Assembly (NCBI GenBank): GCA_033584155.1
Contig: CP138355.1
Coordinates: 4,225,826 to 4,289,825, forward strand
DNA length: 64,000 bases
Reading direction: 5' to 3'
Source of the DNA: Candidatus Electrothrix scaldis
Lineage (GTDB): Bacteria > Desulfobacterota > Desulfobulbia > Desulfobulbales > Desulfobulbaceae
In this document: one piece after another, positions 9,441-17,096 of the stretch
How the letters are laid out: each line of letters starts with the position of its first letter
Position numbering within the stretch: position 1 is the first letter of the stretch
Position numbers and translations under genes: made by a program
The notes under the pieces: generated by a model
What the model saw: the letters and a program-made list of their open reading frames with translations, nothing else
Told to the model about the DNA's origin: nothing
Databases searched by the model: none

Positions 9441-10550
9441 CTACAAAGCGGCAAGCTCCTGCTCAAGGCGAGCAGTTCCTTTTCCATCACGGGCCTGGGT
9501 TGCAACCCAGGTCTTTAATTTGGCCAGGGCTGATCCGTCTGCAATGGCAGCTGAAGCCAGGCCAACGCCTTCTTCGATACTCTTTGCCAGCTCGCCTGCA
9601 TAAAGGGTAGCACCGGCATTCAGGCAGGTAAAATCCATACAACTCTTTTCTCCTTTGCCGGTAAGGACGGTCAGAAAACGCCTCCGCTCTTTTTGCAGAT
9701 TCCCCAGGGCAGCAATCTCGACAAAGGGGACTTTTCGTATCCCCAGATCTTCTGGTTGCAGGCTGTACTCCTTAACCTCCCCATTCCCTGTGAACTCACA
9801 GACCTTGGTAGGACCACAGACCGACAGCTCATCCATGCCACCCTGCTGACCAATGGCCTGACCATGCACCACTACACCACGATGATACCCGATAGAGGCC
9901 ATGACCTCCGCGACCGGGCCAAGCAGCGATTCAGCATAGACGCCCCGCAGTCCATGAGTGGGTCGGGCCGGATTGGCCAGAGAAGCAGCAATATTCAAGG
10001 TGGTTCCAAAACGAATCTGACTAAGGATACGCCCCAGGCCAAAGGGGTGGATCTTCGGACTCATGCCGTTGAACAGGCCTATCCCGACCTCCTGGATACT
10101 CTGCACCACGGTCTGGGGATCACACTCCACATCCAGGCCCACTGCTTCCAGTATATCCACGGCACCGCAAAACGAGGTCAGGGCCCGGGAACCGTGGCGA
10201 GCCACCTTAGCCCCACAGGCTGCGGCAACGATGGCAGCAGCACTGCTGACATTAAAAGTCTTTAAGGAATCCATACCTGTGCCGGAGTTTTCCACGATCG
10301 GCTCGGTTACATCAAGAGAGACCGCAACCGTATCCTTCTCAACAATGGCCTGCCAGGCTCCGGCAATTTCCTCGATCGTCTCGCCCTTACTCACCAAAGC
10401 GGCAAGAAAGGCCCCCTGCTGGAGATCAGGCTGCTCATTGCCGAGCACCTGACAAAACATCGCATAGGTTTCCTCTCGACTGAGATTCCCCCCATTGATC
10501 AAGCGCTGGATATTGGCACCAAAATCCTTGAGTAATTTCTCATTCGCCAT
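9441..10550 (-). CDS. TrpD-like phosphoribosyltransferase, divergent paralogue
   Basis: A 369-residue protein with the nucleoside phosphorylase/TrpD fold (helical N-terminal domain about 1-75, then the PRPP-binding alpha/beta domain). Canonical TrpD transfers phosphoribose from PRPP to anthranilate. Signature regions are altered: the usual G-T-G-G-D glycine-rich loop reads N-S-G-T-G-M-D, and the R-T-I-F-N segment, whose arginine contacts anthranilate in characterised enzymes, reads F-G-T-T-L-N. The following N-P-A-R-P-T-H-G and V-V-V-H-G blocks are conserved. ATG at 10550 has AAGGAAAA upstream. It lies 26 nt after an alcohol dehydrogenase gene, not in a trp operon. A non-anthranilate substrate is my inference. 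Confidence 0.7.
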   Translation of the reverse strand: MANEKLLKDFGANIQRLINGGNLSREETYAMFCQVLGNEQPDLQQGAFLAALVSKGETIEEIAGAWQAIVEKDTVAVSLDVTEPIVENSGTGMDSLKTFNVSSAAAIVAAACGAKVARHGSRALTSFCGAVDILEAVGLDVECDPQTVVQSIQEVGIGLFNGMSPKIHPFGLGRILSQIRFGTTLNIAASLANPARPTHGLRGVYAESLLGPVAEVMASIGYHRGVVVHGQAIGQQGGMDELSVCGPTKVCEFTGNGEVKEYSLQPEDLGIRKVPFVEIAALGNLQKERRRFLTVLTGKGEKSCMDFTCLNAGATLYAGELAKSIEEGVGLASAAIADGSALAKLKTWVATQARDGKGTARLEQELAAL

Positions 10551-10576
10551 AGTCGTTTTCCTTATTCTTCTCTCAG

Positions 10577-11545
10577 TTAAGGATAGAGTAGGATTTTCAT
10601 TCCGGCTCTGTTGCGGACAAGATCCAAGGCCTGTCCCAGTTCATCCAGTTGCATACGATGAGAAATAAAATTCTCCACCTGCACCTTCCCCGAACCGATC
10701 AACTCCAGGGCCTGCTGACCATGCCGATAACTGCATCCATAGGCGCCGATAATCTTTTGTTCCATATAATGGAGGCTATTCAGATCTATGGGCTGTTGCG
10801 CTACATCCTTTGCCAGACCGGAAAAAATCATCAGACGACCACGGGGATTCAGGCGTTCTATGGCCTCATGATAGGGCTGGACAGCACCAACCGCGACCAC
10901 AGCAACATCAAAGCGCTCCTCCCCCGGAGAGGCAAAAAACTGCTCGTGATAGCGATGCCGCGCTTCATGGGGTTCTATAACGGTGGCGTTTGCTCCCAGC
11001 GCCTTGGCTGCCTGGGCAAGAAAGGCGCCAGCCGGTCCACCACCCCAGATGCCGATACGTTCCCCGGCCTGAAGCTCTGATAATTCCAGGGCATTAAGAC
11101 AGCAGGAAAGTGGTTCCGCCGTCACAGCCTGATCAAAGGAACAGTTTTCCGGGATCTCCATAATACTTGCCACCGGAGCAGCCACATACTCGGCAAAGCC
11201 GCCATCACGGTGGAAGCCCATAATCTGCATACCTGTGCAGAGATTGCCTGCCCCTTGCTGACAGGGCCTACAGGTACCGCAGCTGGTTCCGGGATAAACA
11301 TAGACTCGCTTCCCCATAAGGCCTGAATCAACATCCGGCCCCAGAGCGCAGACGGTTCCCACCACCTCTTCTCCCGGTACCCGGGGTAAGACCAGATCCC
11401 GATGTCCCACCTCGATGATCTTGAGGTCGGTACGGCATAAACCAGTCACAGCGGTCTTGATCAGCACCTCTCCAGGACCGGGTTCTGGACGCGGGATATC
11501 TGCCAGGTGAAAATCGCCGATCTGCTCAACAACAACAGCCTTCAT
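10577..11545 (-). CDS. Zinc-dependent medium-chain alcohol dehydrogenase
   Basis: A 322-residue MDR-family oxidoreductase. It has an N-terminal GroES-like domain with the catalytic zinc region (G-L-C-R-T-D), a structural zinc lobe with four cysteines (C-G-T-C-R-P-C then N-L-C), and a Rossmann domain with G-I-W-G-G-G-P-A-G. The adenosine-ribose acidic residue (V-I-E-P) suggests NAD use. ATG at 11545 has GGAGATGGAGAA upstream; the longer frame to 11608 lacks a site. The stop lies 26 nt before the TrpD-like gene, so the two are likely cotranscribed. The substrate is unknown; sorbitol/threonine dehydrogenase-like enzymes are nearest by motif. Confidence 0.85.
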   Translation of the reverse strand: MKAVVVEQIGDFHLADIPRPEPGPGEVLIKTAVTGLCRTDLKIIEVGHRDLVLPRVPGEEVVGTVCALGPDVDSGLMGKRVYVYPGTSCGTCRPCQQGAGNLCTGMQIMGFHRDGGFAEYVAAPVASIMEIPENCSFDQAVTAEPLSCCLNALELSELQAGERIGIWGGGPAGAFLAQAAKALGANATVIEPHEARHRYHEQFFASPGEERFDVAVVAVGAVQPYHEAIERLNPRGRLMIFSGLAKDVAQQPIDLNSLHYMEQKIIGAYGCSYRHGQQALELIGSGKVQVENFISHRMQLDELGQALDLVRNRAGMKILLYP

Positions 11546-11600
11546 ACTTCTCCATCTCCATAATACAGATAATATGCAAATACTCCGCCCTGCTATTCTA

Positions 11601-11711
11601 GTGCCCACCGTTAAAACAGTGGGCTATATTCGTTCGGCCCCTCCGGGGCGACAGGAAAACAGCGTCCTGGAAGGACTGCCGAAAATAGCCCGGTCTTTCA
11701 AGGCCGGGGCT
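11601..11711. repeat. REP/BIME-like structured repeat, copy A
   Basis: An outer hairpin GCCCACCG-TTAAAA-CAGTGGGC (11603-11624), then a CCCCTCCGGGGCG palindrome, a partly matching GTCCTGGAAGGAC palindrome, and a closing ATAGCCCGG...CCGGGGC hairpin. The same order of palindromes occurs at 16812-16930 and 16962-17089. It fills the gap between the aldo/keto reductase and the alcohol dehydrogenase. Confidence 0.75.
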
Positions 11712-11744
11712 TGCAAACCTCATTTTAGCCCGATTGGCAATATA

Positions 11745-12710
11745 TCAACCCTTCTTTGGTTCATCCCAGAGATTCGCTACCGTATAGGGGCCGTCTGCCA
11801 AGGCCCAAAAATCTCCGCTCACATAACGAAGATGCCGATCAAGCCCGGCAATCTTTTCCATATCATCTGCTGTGAGCTCCAGCGAGGCCGCAGCAAGATT
11901 GGCCTGGATACGGGCCGGATTGACTGACTTGGGAATAACAATAGTGTCTCGCTGTAGCGCCCAATTGATAAGGACCTGGGCAGGGGAACAGCCATGCTGT
12001 TTTGCAATCTGAACGATCACAGGATCTTCCAGCAACAGCGGTTCATTCTCTGCCTTTAAGGCCGGGGGCCGGTCCGGCGACCCCAGAGGAGAATAGGCCG
12101 TAACATGCACTCCGTTCTTTCGGCAGAAATCCAGCAGCTCAGGTTGCTGCAAGTACGGATGCAACTCAATCTGGTTCATCTCCGGCCGGATCTGCGCAGC
12201 CTCCAGCAGGCCCTGAAGCTTGGGCACACTGAAATTACTTACCCCAATATGGCGACAGAGCTTCTTTGCCAGCACCGCCTCCATCCCTGTCCAGGTCTGT
12301 GTGAGCGGTACCTCCTCCAGGGAGAGCATATCAGCAGCGCTTGCAGGAAAAAGACAGTCTTTTTTCAGGGCAACAGGCCAGTGAATGAGATAGAGATCCA
12401 GATACTCTATCTGGAGATCTGCCAGGGTCTTTTCCAGGGCAGGCTGGACATCCTCAGGGGCATGACTATTATTCCAGAGCTTGGACGTAATCCAAAGCTC
12501 CTCCCGGGAGACCACCCCCGCGCTGATGGATTCAGCCAGGGCCTGCCCTACCTCAACCTCGTTACCATAGATCGGTGCGCAATCTATATGGCGATAGCCC
12601 TGTTGCAGGGCCTCCTTCACCGCCTTGTACACATCACCGGACTCGGACTTCCAGGTGCCCAAACCCAAGACAGGGATTTGATCACCATTTGTAAACTCCA
12701 GGCACTTCAT
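11745..12710 (-). CDS. Aldo/keto reductase
   Basis: A 321-residue (beta/alpha)8 NADPH-dependent carbonyl reductase. The catalytic tetrad is visible: Asp in H-I-D-C-A, Tyr in I-Y-G-N-E, Lys in T-S-K-L-W and His in L-I-H-W-P. C-terminal cofactor motifs I-P-K-S-V-N-P-A-R-I are present. ATG at 12710 is preceded by AGGAGG with ideal spacing, which excludes the longer frame to 12737. It lies on the same strand as the alcohol dehydrogenase but is separated from it by a REP-like element. The substrate is unknown. Confidence 0.92.
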   Translation of the reverse strand: MKCLEFTNGDQIPVLGLGTWKSESGDVYKAVKEALQQGYRHIDCAPIYGNEVEVGQALAESISAGVVSREELWITSKLWNNSHAPEDVQPALEKTLADLQIEYLDLYLIHWPVALKKDCLFPASAADMLSLEEVPLTQTWTGMEAVLAKKLCRHIGVSNFSVPKLQGLLEAAQIRPEMNQIELHPYLQQPELLDFCRKNGVHVTAYSPLGSPDRPPALKAENEPLLLEDPVIVQIAKQHGCSPAQVLINWALQRDTIVIPKSVNPARIQANLAAASLELTADDMEKIAGLDRHLRYVSGDFWALADGPYTVANLWDEPKKG

Positions 12711-12806
12711 TGTCTTTCCTCCTTTTTCTTTTTTCAAAATCTTTTTTCAAAAGGTGCAAGGGTGAATAAAAAACGATCAGCCCAACAACATCATCAGTAA
12801 TATATC

Positions 12807-12832
12807 GTGTAGCGCGGAACCTCCGCGCTCCT
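12807..12832. repeat. Short GC-rich palindrome
   Basis: AGCGCGGA (12811-12818), 3-nt loop, TCCGCGCT (12822-12829), flanked by GTGT. It has the look of a single REP hairpin. It lies just past the oleC stop but has no T tract, so a terminator role is doubtful. Confidence 0.5.
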
Positions 12833-12839
12833 CTTACTT

Positions 12840-14486
12840 TCAGAGCCCTTGGCGACAGGCCATGCGCTGCATGACCCAGGCCGCCAGCTTCTCCCTGAAT
12901 ATCTTAGCGTTATGGCGAATATCCACCGGAAAAACGGCAAAGACCATAAAGACATTAATCCTCGCAGTCAGAGGATTGGAGCGGGCCAGCTCACGTAGCT
13001 CTTCGCAAAGCTTCTCTTCACCTTTGGCCTTTTTACTGTATAACTCCACTGTCAGCACAGGCCACTGTTCCCCCGGTTCCCCCTGACCAACCAAGGCAGA
13101 ACGAAAAACCTCAGGATGCTCATTAAAGATGGCCTCACAGCAAATGGTGTACATGGGGCCATCCGGGGTCAGGACCCGGTGGGCCTTGCGACCGCAGAAC
13201 CAAAGACGCCCCTGCTCATCCTGATAGCCCATATCACCCATACGATGCCATAAACCGCCACCTTCCGCATCAGGGATCTTGGCCATACGGGTTTCCTTCT
13301 CATTATGATCATAGGCCTGGGTAACCACAGGCCCTTTGACCACAATCTCCCCGATGGTTCCGAAGGGCAGAATCTTGGCCTCACTCCAATCACCGAGCGG
13401 GGTATCAACCGGCTCAATAATCTCCACCCGCATCCCCGGCAAGGGACGGCCAACACAGGTACCCTTACCTATCCGGGTCTGTTCCCAGGTTTCCTGGAGA
13501 ATCTCCCGCCCGGTAATAGAGGTTGAGGGCAGGCTTTCCGTTGCCCCGTAGGGAGTGTAGATTTCCCCGTCCTCGGGCATGATCTGCTGAACCCGCTTAA
13601 TCAGCTCACCTGATACCGGAGCGCCAGCCATAAGAATTTTACGTACCGGCAGGGTGATCTGCTCATCAATGCAGTAACGGCTCACCACGTTCCAGATGGC
13701 AGGGGAACCAAAGGAATAGGTGACCTGCTTATCCTGGATGGAGCGGATGAATTTGACCGGATCAACCTCAGCAGGTCGGGTGGGATCCATGTCTGGAATG
13801 ACTGCTGCCGCACCCAGAGCAGTGGCGAACAGGGCAAAGAGCGGGAAGCCGGGCTGATCCACATCCTGCGGCCCGATCCCGTAATAATCGCGGATCTGCT
13901 GGAGCTGATGATAAAATATGCCGTGGGTATACTGCACCCCCTTGGGCGGACCCGTGGAACCGGTGGTGAAAATAATCGCAGCCAGTTCATCCTCGTCCGT
14001 ATGCACCGGGCTGAAATGCAGGCCAGCCTTCCGGGCCTCCCCCTGCAAATAGATGCCGCATAATCGGAAAAGAGAATTACCAACGCAGAAGCGTTTCTTC
14101 ACCGACTTAAAGGGCTTGCGAAACAAACGGGAAAAGAGATGCACCTGAGGAATGGCGATCAGCACCTTGGGCTGGACCGACCCGATACAGCGCAACAGGT
14201 TCTTATAGCCCATGCCCGGATCAATAAGGATCACCACAGCACCCAGCTGGAACAGGGCATAGGTCAGGCAGATGAACTCCATTGAGGGACGCACCATGAG
14301 CATGACCCGGTCGCCGCGTTGCACACCTCTTTTCCGCAGGGCATTGGCGTAGCTATTGCTGTTTTCCACCACCTGCCGGAAGGTCCAATGTTGATATTTA
14401 CCGTTCTTGCCCGTGACCAGGGCAACAGCGTCTTTCCGTTCTGCGGCAACCCTGTGCAGGGCTGCGCCTATATTGCAGTTGGTCAT
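12840..14486 (-). CDS. oleC: OleC, beta-lactone synthetase of long-chain olefin biosynthesis
   Basis: A 548-residue ANL-superfamily enzyme. In the ole pathway OleC uses ATP to cyclise the beta-hydroxy acid to a beta-lactone. The AMP-binding loop reads F-T-T-G-S-T-G-P-P-K-G, followed by the OleC-typical blocks P-G-F-P-L-F-A-L-F, I-P-D-M-D-P-T-R-P-A and F-G-S-P-A-I-W-N. I take ATG at 14486 as start because the frame continuing to 14552 would run into the PIN gene and lacks a ribosome site. oleA and oleB are about 15.5 kb away on the same strand; oleD is not in the window. Confidence 0.88.
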   Translation of the reverse strand: MTNCNIGAALHRVAAERKDAVALVTGKNGKYQHWTFRQVVENSNSYANALRKRGVQRGDRVMLMVRPSMEFICLTYALFQLGAVVILIDPGMGYKNLLRCIGSVQPKVLIAIPQVHLFSRLFRKPFKSVKKRFCVGNSLFRLCGIYLQGEARKAGLHFSPVHTDEDELAAIIFTTGSTGPPKGVQYTHGIFYHQLQQIRDYYGIGPQDVDQPGFPLFALFATALGAAAVIPDMDPTRPAEVDPVKFIRSIQDKQVTYSFGSPAIWNVVSRYCIDEQITLPVRKILMAGAPVSGELIKRVQQIMPEDGEIYTPYGATESLPSTSITGREILQETWEQTRIGKGTCVGRPLPGMRVEIIEPVDTPLGDWSEAKILPFGTIGEIVVKGPVVTQAYDHNEKETRMAKIPDAEGGGLWHRMGDMGYQDEQGRLWFCGRKAHRVLTPDGPMYTICCEAIFNEHPEVFRSALVGQGEPGEQWPVLTVELYSKKAKGEEKLCEELRELARSNPLTARINVFMVFAVFPVDIRHNAKIFREKLAAWVMQRMACRQGL

Positions 14487-14505
14487 AGAAAAGGGCGGAA
14501 GTACC

Positions 14506-14970
14506 TTAAAGATACTGATCGCGGATATGGTTAAAGTTGAGTGCCATATCACCTTTTTTCAGTGCGGCACAGTAAAGATTAAAATCTGTTGTCAGCAAAG
14601 TAACGTCCCGTACAGACGCCTCAAGAAGGGCTGCATCCGTCAAACCGAGCCAAACGAACTCAGGACGTTGAGCGACCAGGGAGCTGGAAACGTATTTTTC
14701 TTTTGATTCCGTAATGACAAACCTCAGACATTGCAACACCTGACTTCGAGCAGGCTCTCCGATATAGGAAACCAGATTGGACGTTTCTGTGAGAGTATTC
14801 GGAGTAACCAGTATTTCCGTAGCCTGCGCCACTATCTTCAGCAGCACCTCGTAATCCTCAACTGTAAACGCTGTCAGCTTTTTATGCTTGGGAATATAAT
14901 CGGTTGAAGCGCTGCCGACAATAAAGAGGACAAGTAAATTCGTGTCAATGAGCAACCGTGAGAGTTTCAC
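14506..14970 (-). CDS. PIN-domain protein, probable VapC-like ribonuclease toxin
   Basis: A 154-residue PIN-fold protein. Acidic residues expected at a metal-dependent RNase site are D9 (L-L-I-D-T-N), E62 (T-L-T-E-T), D112 (L-T-D-A-A) and D129 (T-T-D-F-N-L-Y). It starts at GTG 14970, overlapping the upstream gene's TGA (GTGA), with GAGAGG in the leader, so the two are translationally coupled like a toxin-antitoxin pair. It sits between oleC and the type I restriction locus. The RNA target is unknown. Confidence 0.75.
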   Translation of the reverse strand: MKLSRLLIDTNLLVLFIVGSASTDYIPKHKKLTAFTVEDYEVLLKIVAQATEILVTPNTLTETSNLVSYIGEPARSQVLQCLRFVITESKEKYVSSSLVAQRPEFVWLGLTDAALLEASVRDVTLLTTDFNLYCAALKKGDMALNFNHIRDQYL

Positions 14971-15266
14971 GAGAAGACCTCTCGGTTTTTAACCGAGATT
15001 ATACGGTGAAGTGAATCATCAGAAATCCGAACAACCTTATACGAGCGTTGGGACAACTGATTTGTTCGGAATTGGGCAATCCCTCTCGTCATATTGTTTA
15101 GTGATTCTAGTTCATTCCACGGACGAGAAAACCCGAGTGTGACAACCCATTCTTTTGCTTCTTCGTCAAACTCCACTTCTTCCAAGCCGAGATTGCGGAT
15201 ATCTTCCTCTGCAAAAAGATCAAGGATATGTTCTTTTGCCAATTTAACAGCCTCTTTAACCTTCAT
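14967..15266 (-). CDS. Putative partner/antitoxin of the PIN toxin
   Basis: A 99-residue acidic then mixed-charge protein directly upstream of, and overlapping, the PIN gene. The N-terminal helix K-E-A-V-K-L-A-K-E-H-I is followed by an acidic segment and then beta-like segments (E-W-V-V-T-L-G-F-S-R, Y-K-V-V-R-I-S). It does not look like the usual AbrB, RHH or Phd antitoxins. The role is inferred from gene order and overlap only. Confidence 0.6.
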   Translation of the reverse strand: MKVKEAVKLAKEHILDLFAEEDIRNLGLEEVEFDEEAKEWVVTLGFSRPWNELESLNNMTRGIAQFRTNQLSQRSYKVVRISDDSLHRIISVKNREVFS

Positions 15267-15347
15267 ATCGCTTCTCCTTGCTGTACTCAGCAGCTTTATT
15301 ATGACATTCCCACTTTCTTCTTCTGATCTCTTCGCTTGTATTATCCC

Positions 15348-16715
15348 TCACCTATCGCTTACACTCAATCGGGCAGCAACCTCGCGAAAACTCTGCAACC
15401 CGGCCTCAATATTTTCAATAATCTCTGCGGCCAGATCTTCCGGGTCAGGCAGGTTGTCCAGGTCAGCCAGGGATTTATCCTTGAGCCAGAAGATATCCAG
15501 GCTGGTCTTGTCTCGGGCGATGATCTCTTTATAGGCGTACTTCCGCCATCTCCCCTCCGGGTTGGTGTCAGCATCCCAGGTTGCTTCTCGCTTATGGCGG
15601 TTTTCCGGGCTATAGCAGGCAATAAAGTCCTGAAGATGCTCCAGACGCAGGGGCTTTTTCTTCAGGGTGTGGTGGATATTGGTGCGGTAATCGTAGAACC
15701 ACACCTCCTTGGTCCAGGGTTCTTTCTGGGCCGGGCGGTTATCGAAAAAGAGGACATTATCAGGCACCACCACAGCGGCCCGGCCCGTGGATTTGAGCAT
15801 GGAGCGGATATGCTGGACAAAGTTGACCTGCTTATTCGAGGTGGTGGCCCAGAAATCCTGCCGGTTATAGGTCAGGTCGTCTTTCTCCTGCTCGCCTTCC
15901 TGATTGGTAAAGGTCATGCTGCTCTTTTTGCCAAAGGGCGGATTGGCCAGCACCATATCCACGGTGTATGCAGGCGGAGCAATCAGGGCGTCGTTGGCGC
16001 TCACCGCACTGTTGCCATCGATCTCGCCGATGTTATGGAGGAACATATTCATCAGGCACATGCGGCGGGTATTGGAGACGATCTCATTGCCGCTGAAGGT
16101 CTCAAACTTGAGAAAGGCCTTCTGCTTTTTATCGAGCTTATGGTTGCTGATCAGGTGATCATAGGCGGAAAGGAAAAAGCCGCCGGTCCCGCAGGCAGGG
16201 TCGGCAATGGTCTGCATGGGTTCCGGGCGCATACAGGCGACCATGGCTTTGATCAACGAGCGCGGGGTAAAGTACTGGCCAGCACCGGATTTGGTGTCTT
16301 CAGCGTTCTTTTCCAGGAGCCCTTCGTAGATGGTGCCCTTGGTATCCGCATCCAGCATGACCCAATCGGTGTCATTGACCATCTCCACCAGGCGGGAGAG
16401 CTTGGCCGGGTCCTGGATCTTGTTCTGGGATTTGGTGAAGATCTGGCCGAGCATCCCCTTCTTCATGCCCAGCTCCCGGAGCAGGGTGATGTAATGCCCT
16501 TCCAGCTCTGCGCCCTTTTTGCTGCGCAGGCTGTTCCAGGTGTACTTTTCCGGGATACCGACATCGCGGTTATAGGGGGGCCTGCTGTATTCATCAGCCA
16601 TTTTCAGGAAGATGAGATAGGTCAGTTGTTCCAGGTAGTCACCATAGCCGACGCCATCATCTCTGAGGGTGGTACAGAAACTCCAGACTTTGGAGATAAG
16701 GGTTTCGGCGTTCAT
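15348..16715 (-). CDS. hsdM: Type I restriction-modification methyltransferase subunit HsdM, probable internal deletion
   Basis: A 455-residue N6-adenine methyltransferase subunit. The HsdM_N helical domain (about 1-130) is followed by the SAM site (D-P-A-C-G-T-G-G-F-F) and catalytic N-P-P-F in V-L-A-N-P-P-F-G. The family normally has about 40 residues between V-V-V-P-D-N-V-L-F and a second N-V-L-F followed by F-D-R-K-P-A. Here the two N-V-L-F sites are fused (15747-15758), so the stretch with D-V-H-T-L-L-R-L-P-T-G is absent while the frame is kept. Family length is usually about 490-500. hsdS lies upstream, separated by two REP-like elements. The methylase may be inactive. Confidence 0.88.
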   Translation of the reverse strand: MNAETLISKVWSFCTTLRDDGVGYGDYLEQLTYLIFLKMADEYSRPPYNRDVGIPEKYTWNSLRSKKGAELEGHYITLLRELGMKKGMLGQIFTKSQNKIQDPAKLSRLVEMVNDTDWVMLDADTKGTIYEGLLEKNAEDTKSGAGQYFTPRSLIKAMVACMRPEPMQTIADPACGTGGFFLSAYDHLISNHKLDKKQKAFLKFETFSGNEIVSNTRRMCLMNMFLHNIGEIDGNSAVSANDALIAPPAYTVDMVLANPPFGKKSSMTFTNQEGEQEKDDLTYNRQDFWATTSNKQVNFVQHIRSMLKSTGRAAVVVPDNVLFFDNRPAQKEPWTKEVWFYDYRTNIHHTLKKKPLRLEHLQDFIACYSPENRHKREATWDADTNPEGRWRKYAYKEIIARDKTSLDIFWLKDKSLADLDNLPDPEDLAAEIIENIEAGLQSFREVAARLSVSDR

Positions 16716-16811
16716 TTTTTCTTTTCGCTCTCTGCTTGTTTGTTGTCATTCTTGAACTATTAAGTATTTCTTAATAGTTGCTCCGCGCTCCAGCTCGTTG
16801 TCGGCAACAGA

Positions 16812-16930
16812 GCCGCCCACCGTTAAAACGGTGGGCTATTATCGGTCGCCCCTCCAGGGCGGGGATTTCCGGGCAACAACGTCCCGGAGGGACGAACGAA
16901 CATAGCCCAGGGTTTTAACCCTGGGGATTT
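16812..16930. repeat. REP/BIME-like structured repeat, copy B
   Basis: GCCCACCG-TTAAAA-CGGTGGGC hairpin (16815-16836), CCCCTCCAGGGCG palindrome, GTCCCGGAGGGAC palindrome near 16881, and CCCAGGG-TTTTAA-CCCTGGG (16906-16925). It has the same layout as copy A. It lies between hsdS and hsdM. Confidence 0.8.
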
Positions 16931-16961
16931 ATTTACACAACAAGATGTCGGACACACAACA

Positions 16962-17089
16962 CCCCGCGATAAATCACGGGGCTATTACCGGCTGTCCCTC
17001 CGGGACGCTGTGCGTCTTTTTGATGCATTCCCTGCCGGAAAATCAACCCGTCCCGGAGGGAGTGCCGAAACGGTCTTTCAACGCTGGGC
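16962..17089. repeat. REP/BIME-like structured repeat, copy C
   Basis: CCCCG-CGATAAATCA-CGGGG type hairpin at 16962-16981, GTCCCTCCGGGAC (about 16993-17005), GTCCCGGAGGGA near 17049, and a degenerate closing arm. It directly abuts the hsdS stop. Its centre is longer than in copies A and B. Confidence 0.7.
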
Positions 17090-17096
17090 ACAGCCA

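Noticed and set aside
10577-12710. Alcohol dehydrogenase or aldo/keto reductase as a replacement for OleD
   Set aside because: OleD is a short-chain dehydrogenase; these are MDR and AKR enzymes and are not cotranscribed with ole genes, so proximity alone is not enough.
15336-16763. 475-codon open frame on + opposite hsdM
   Set aside because: It is antisense to a clear methyltransferase gene and its product has no recognisable domain.
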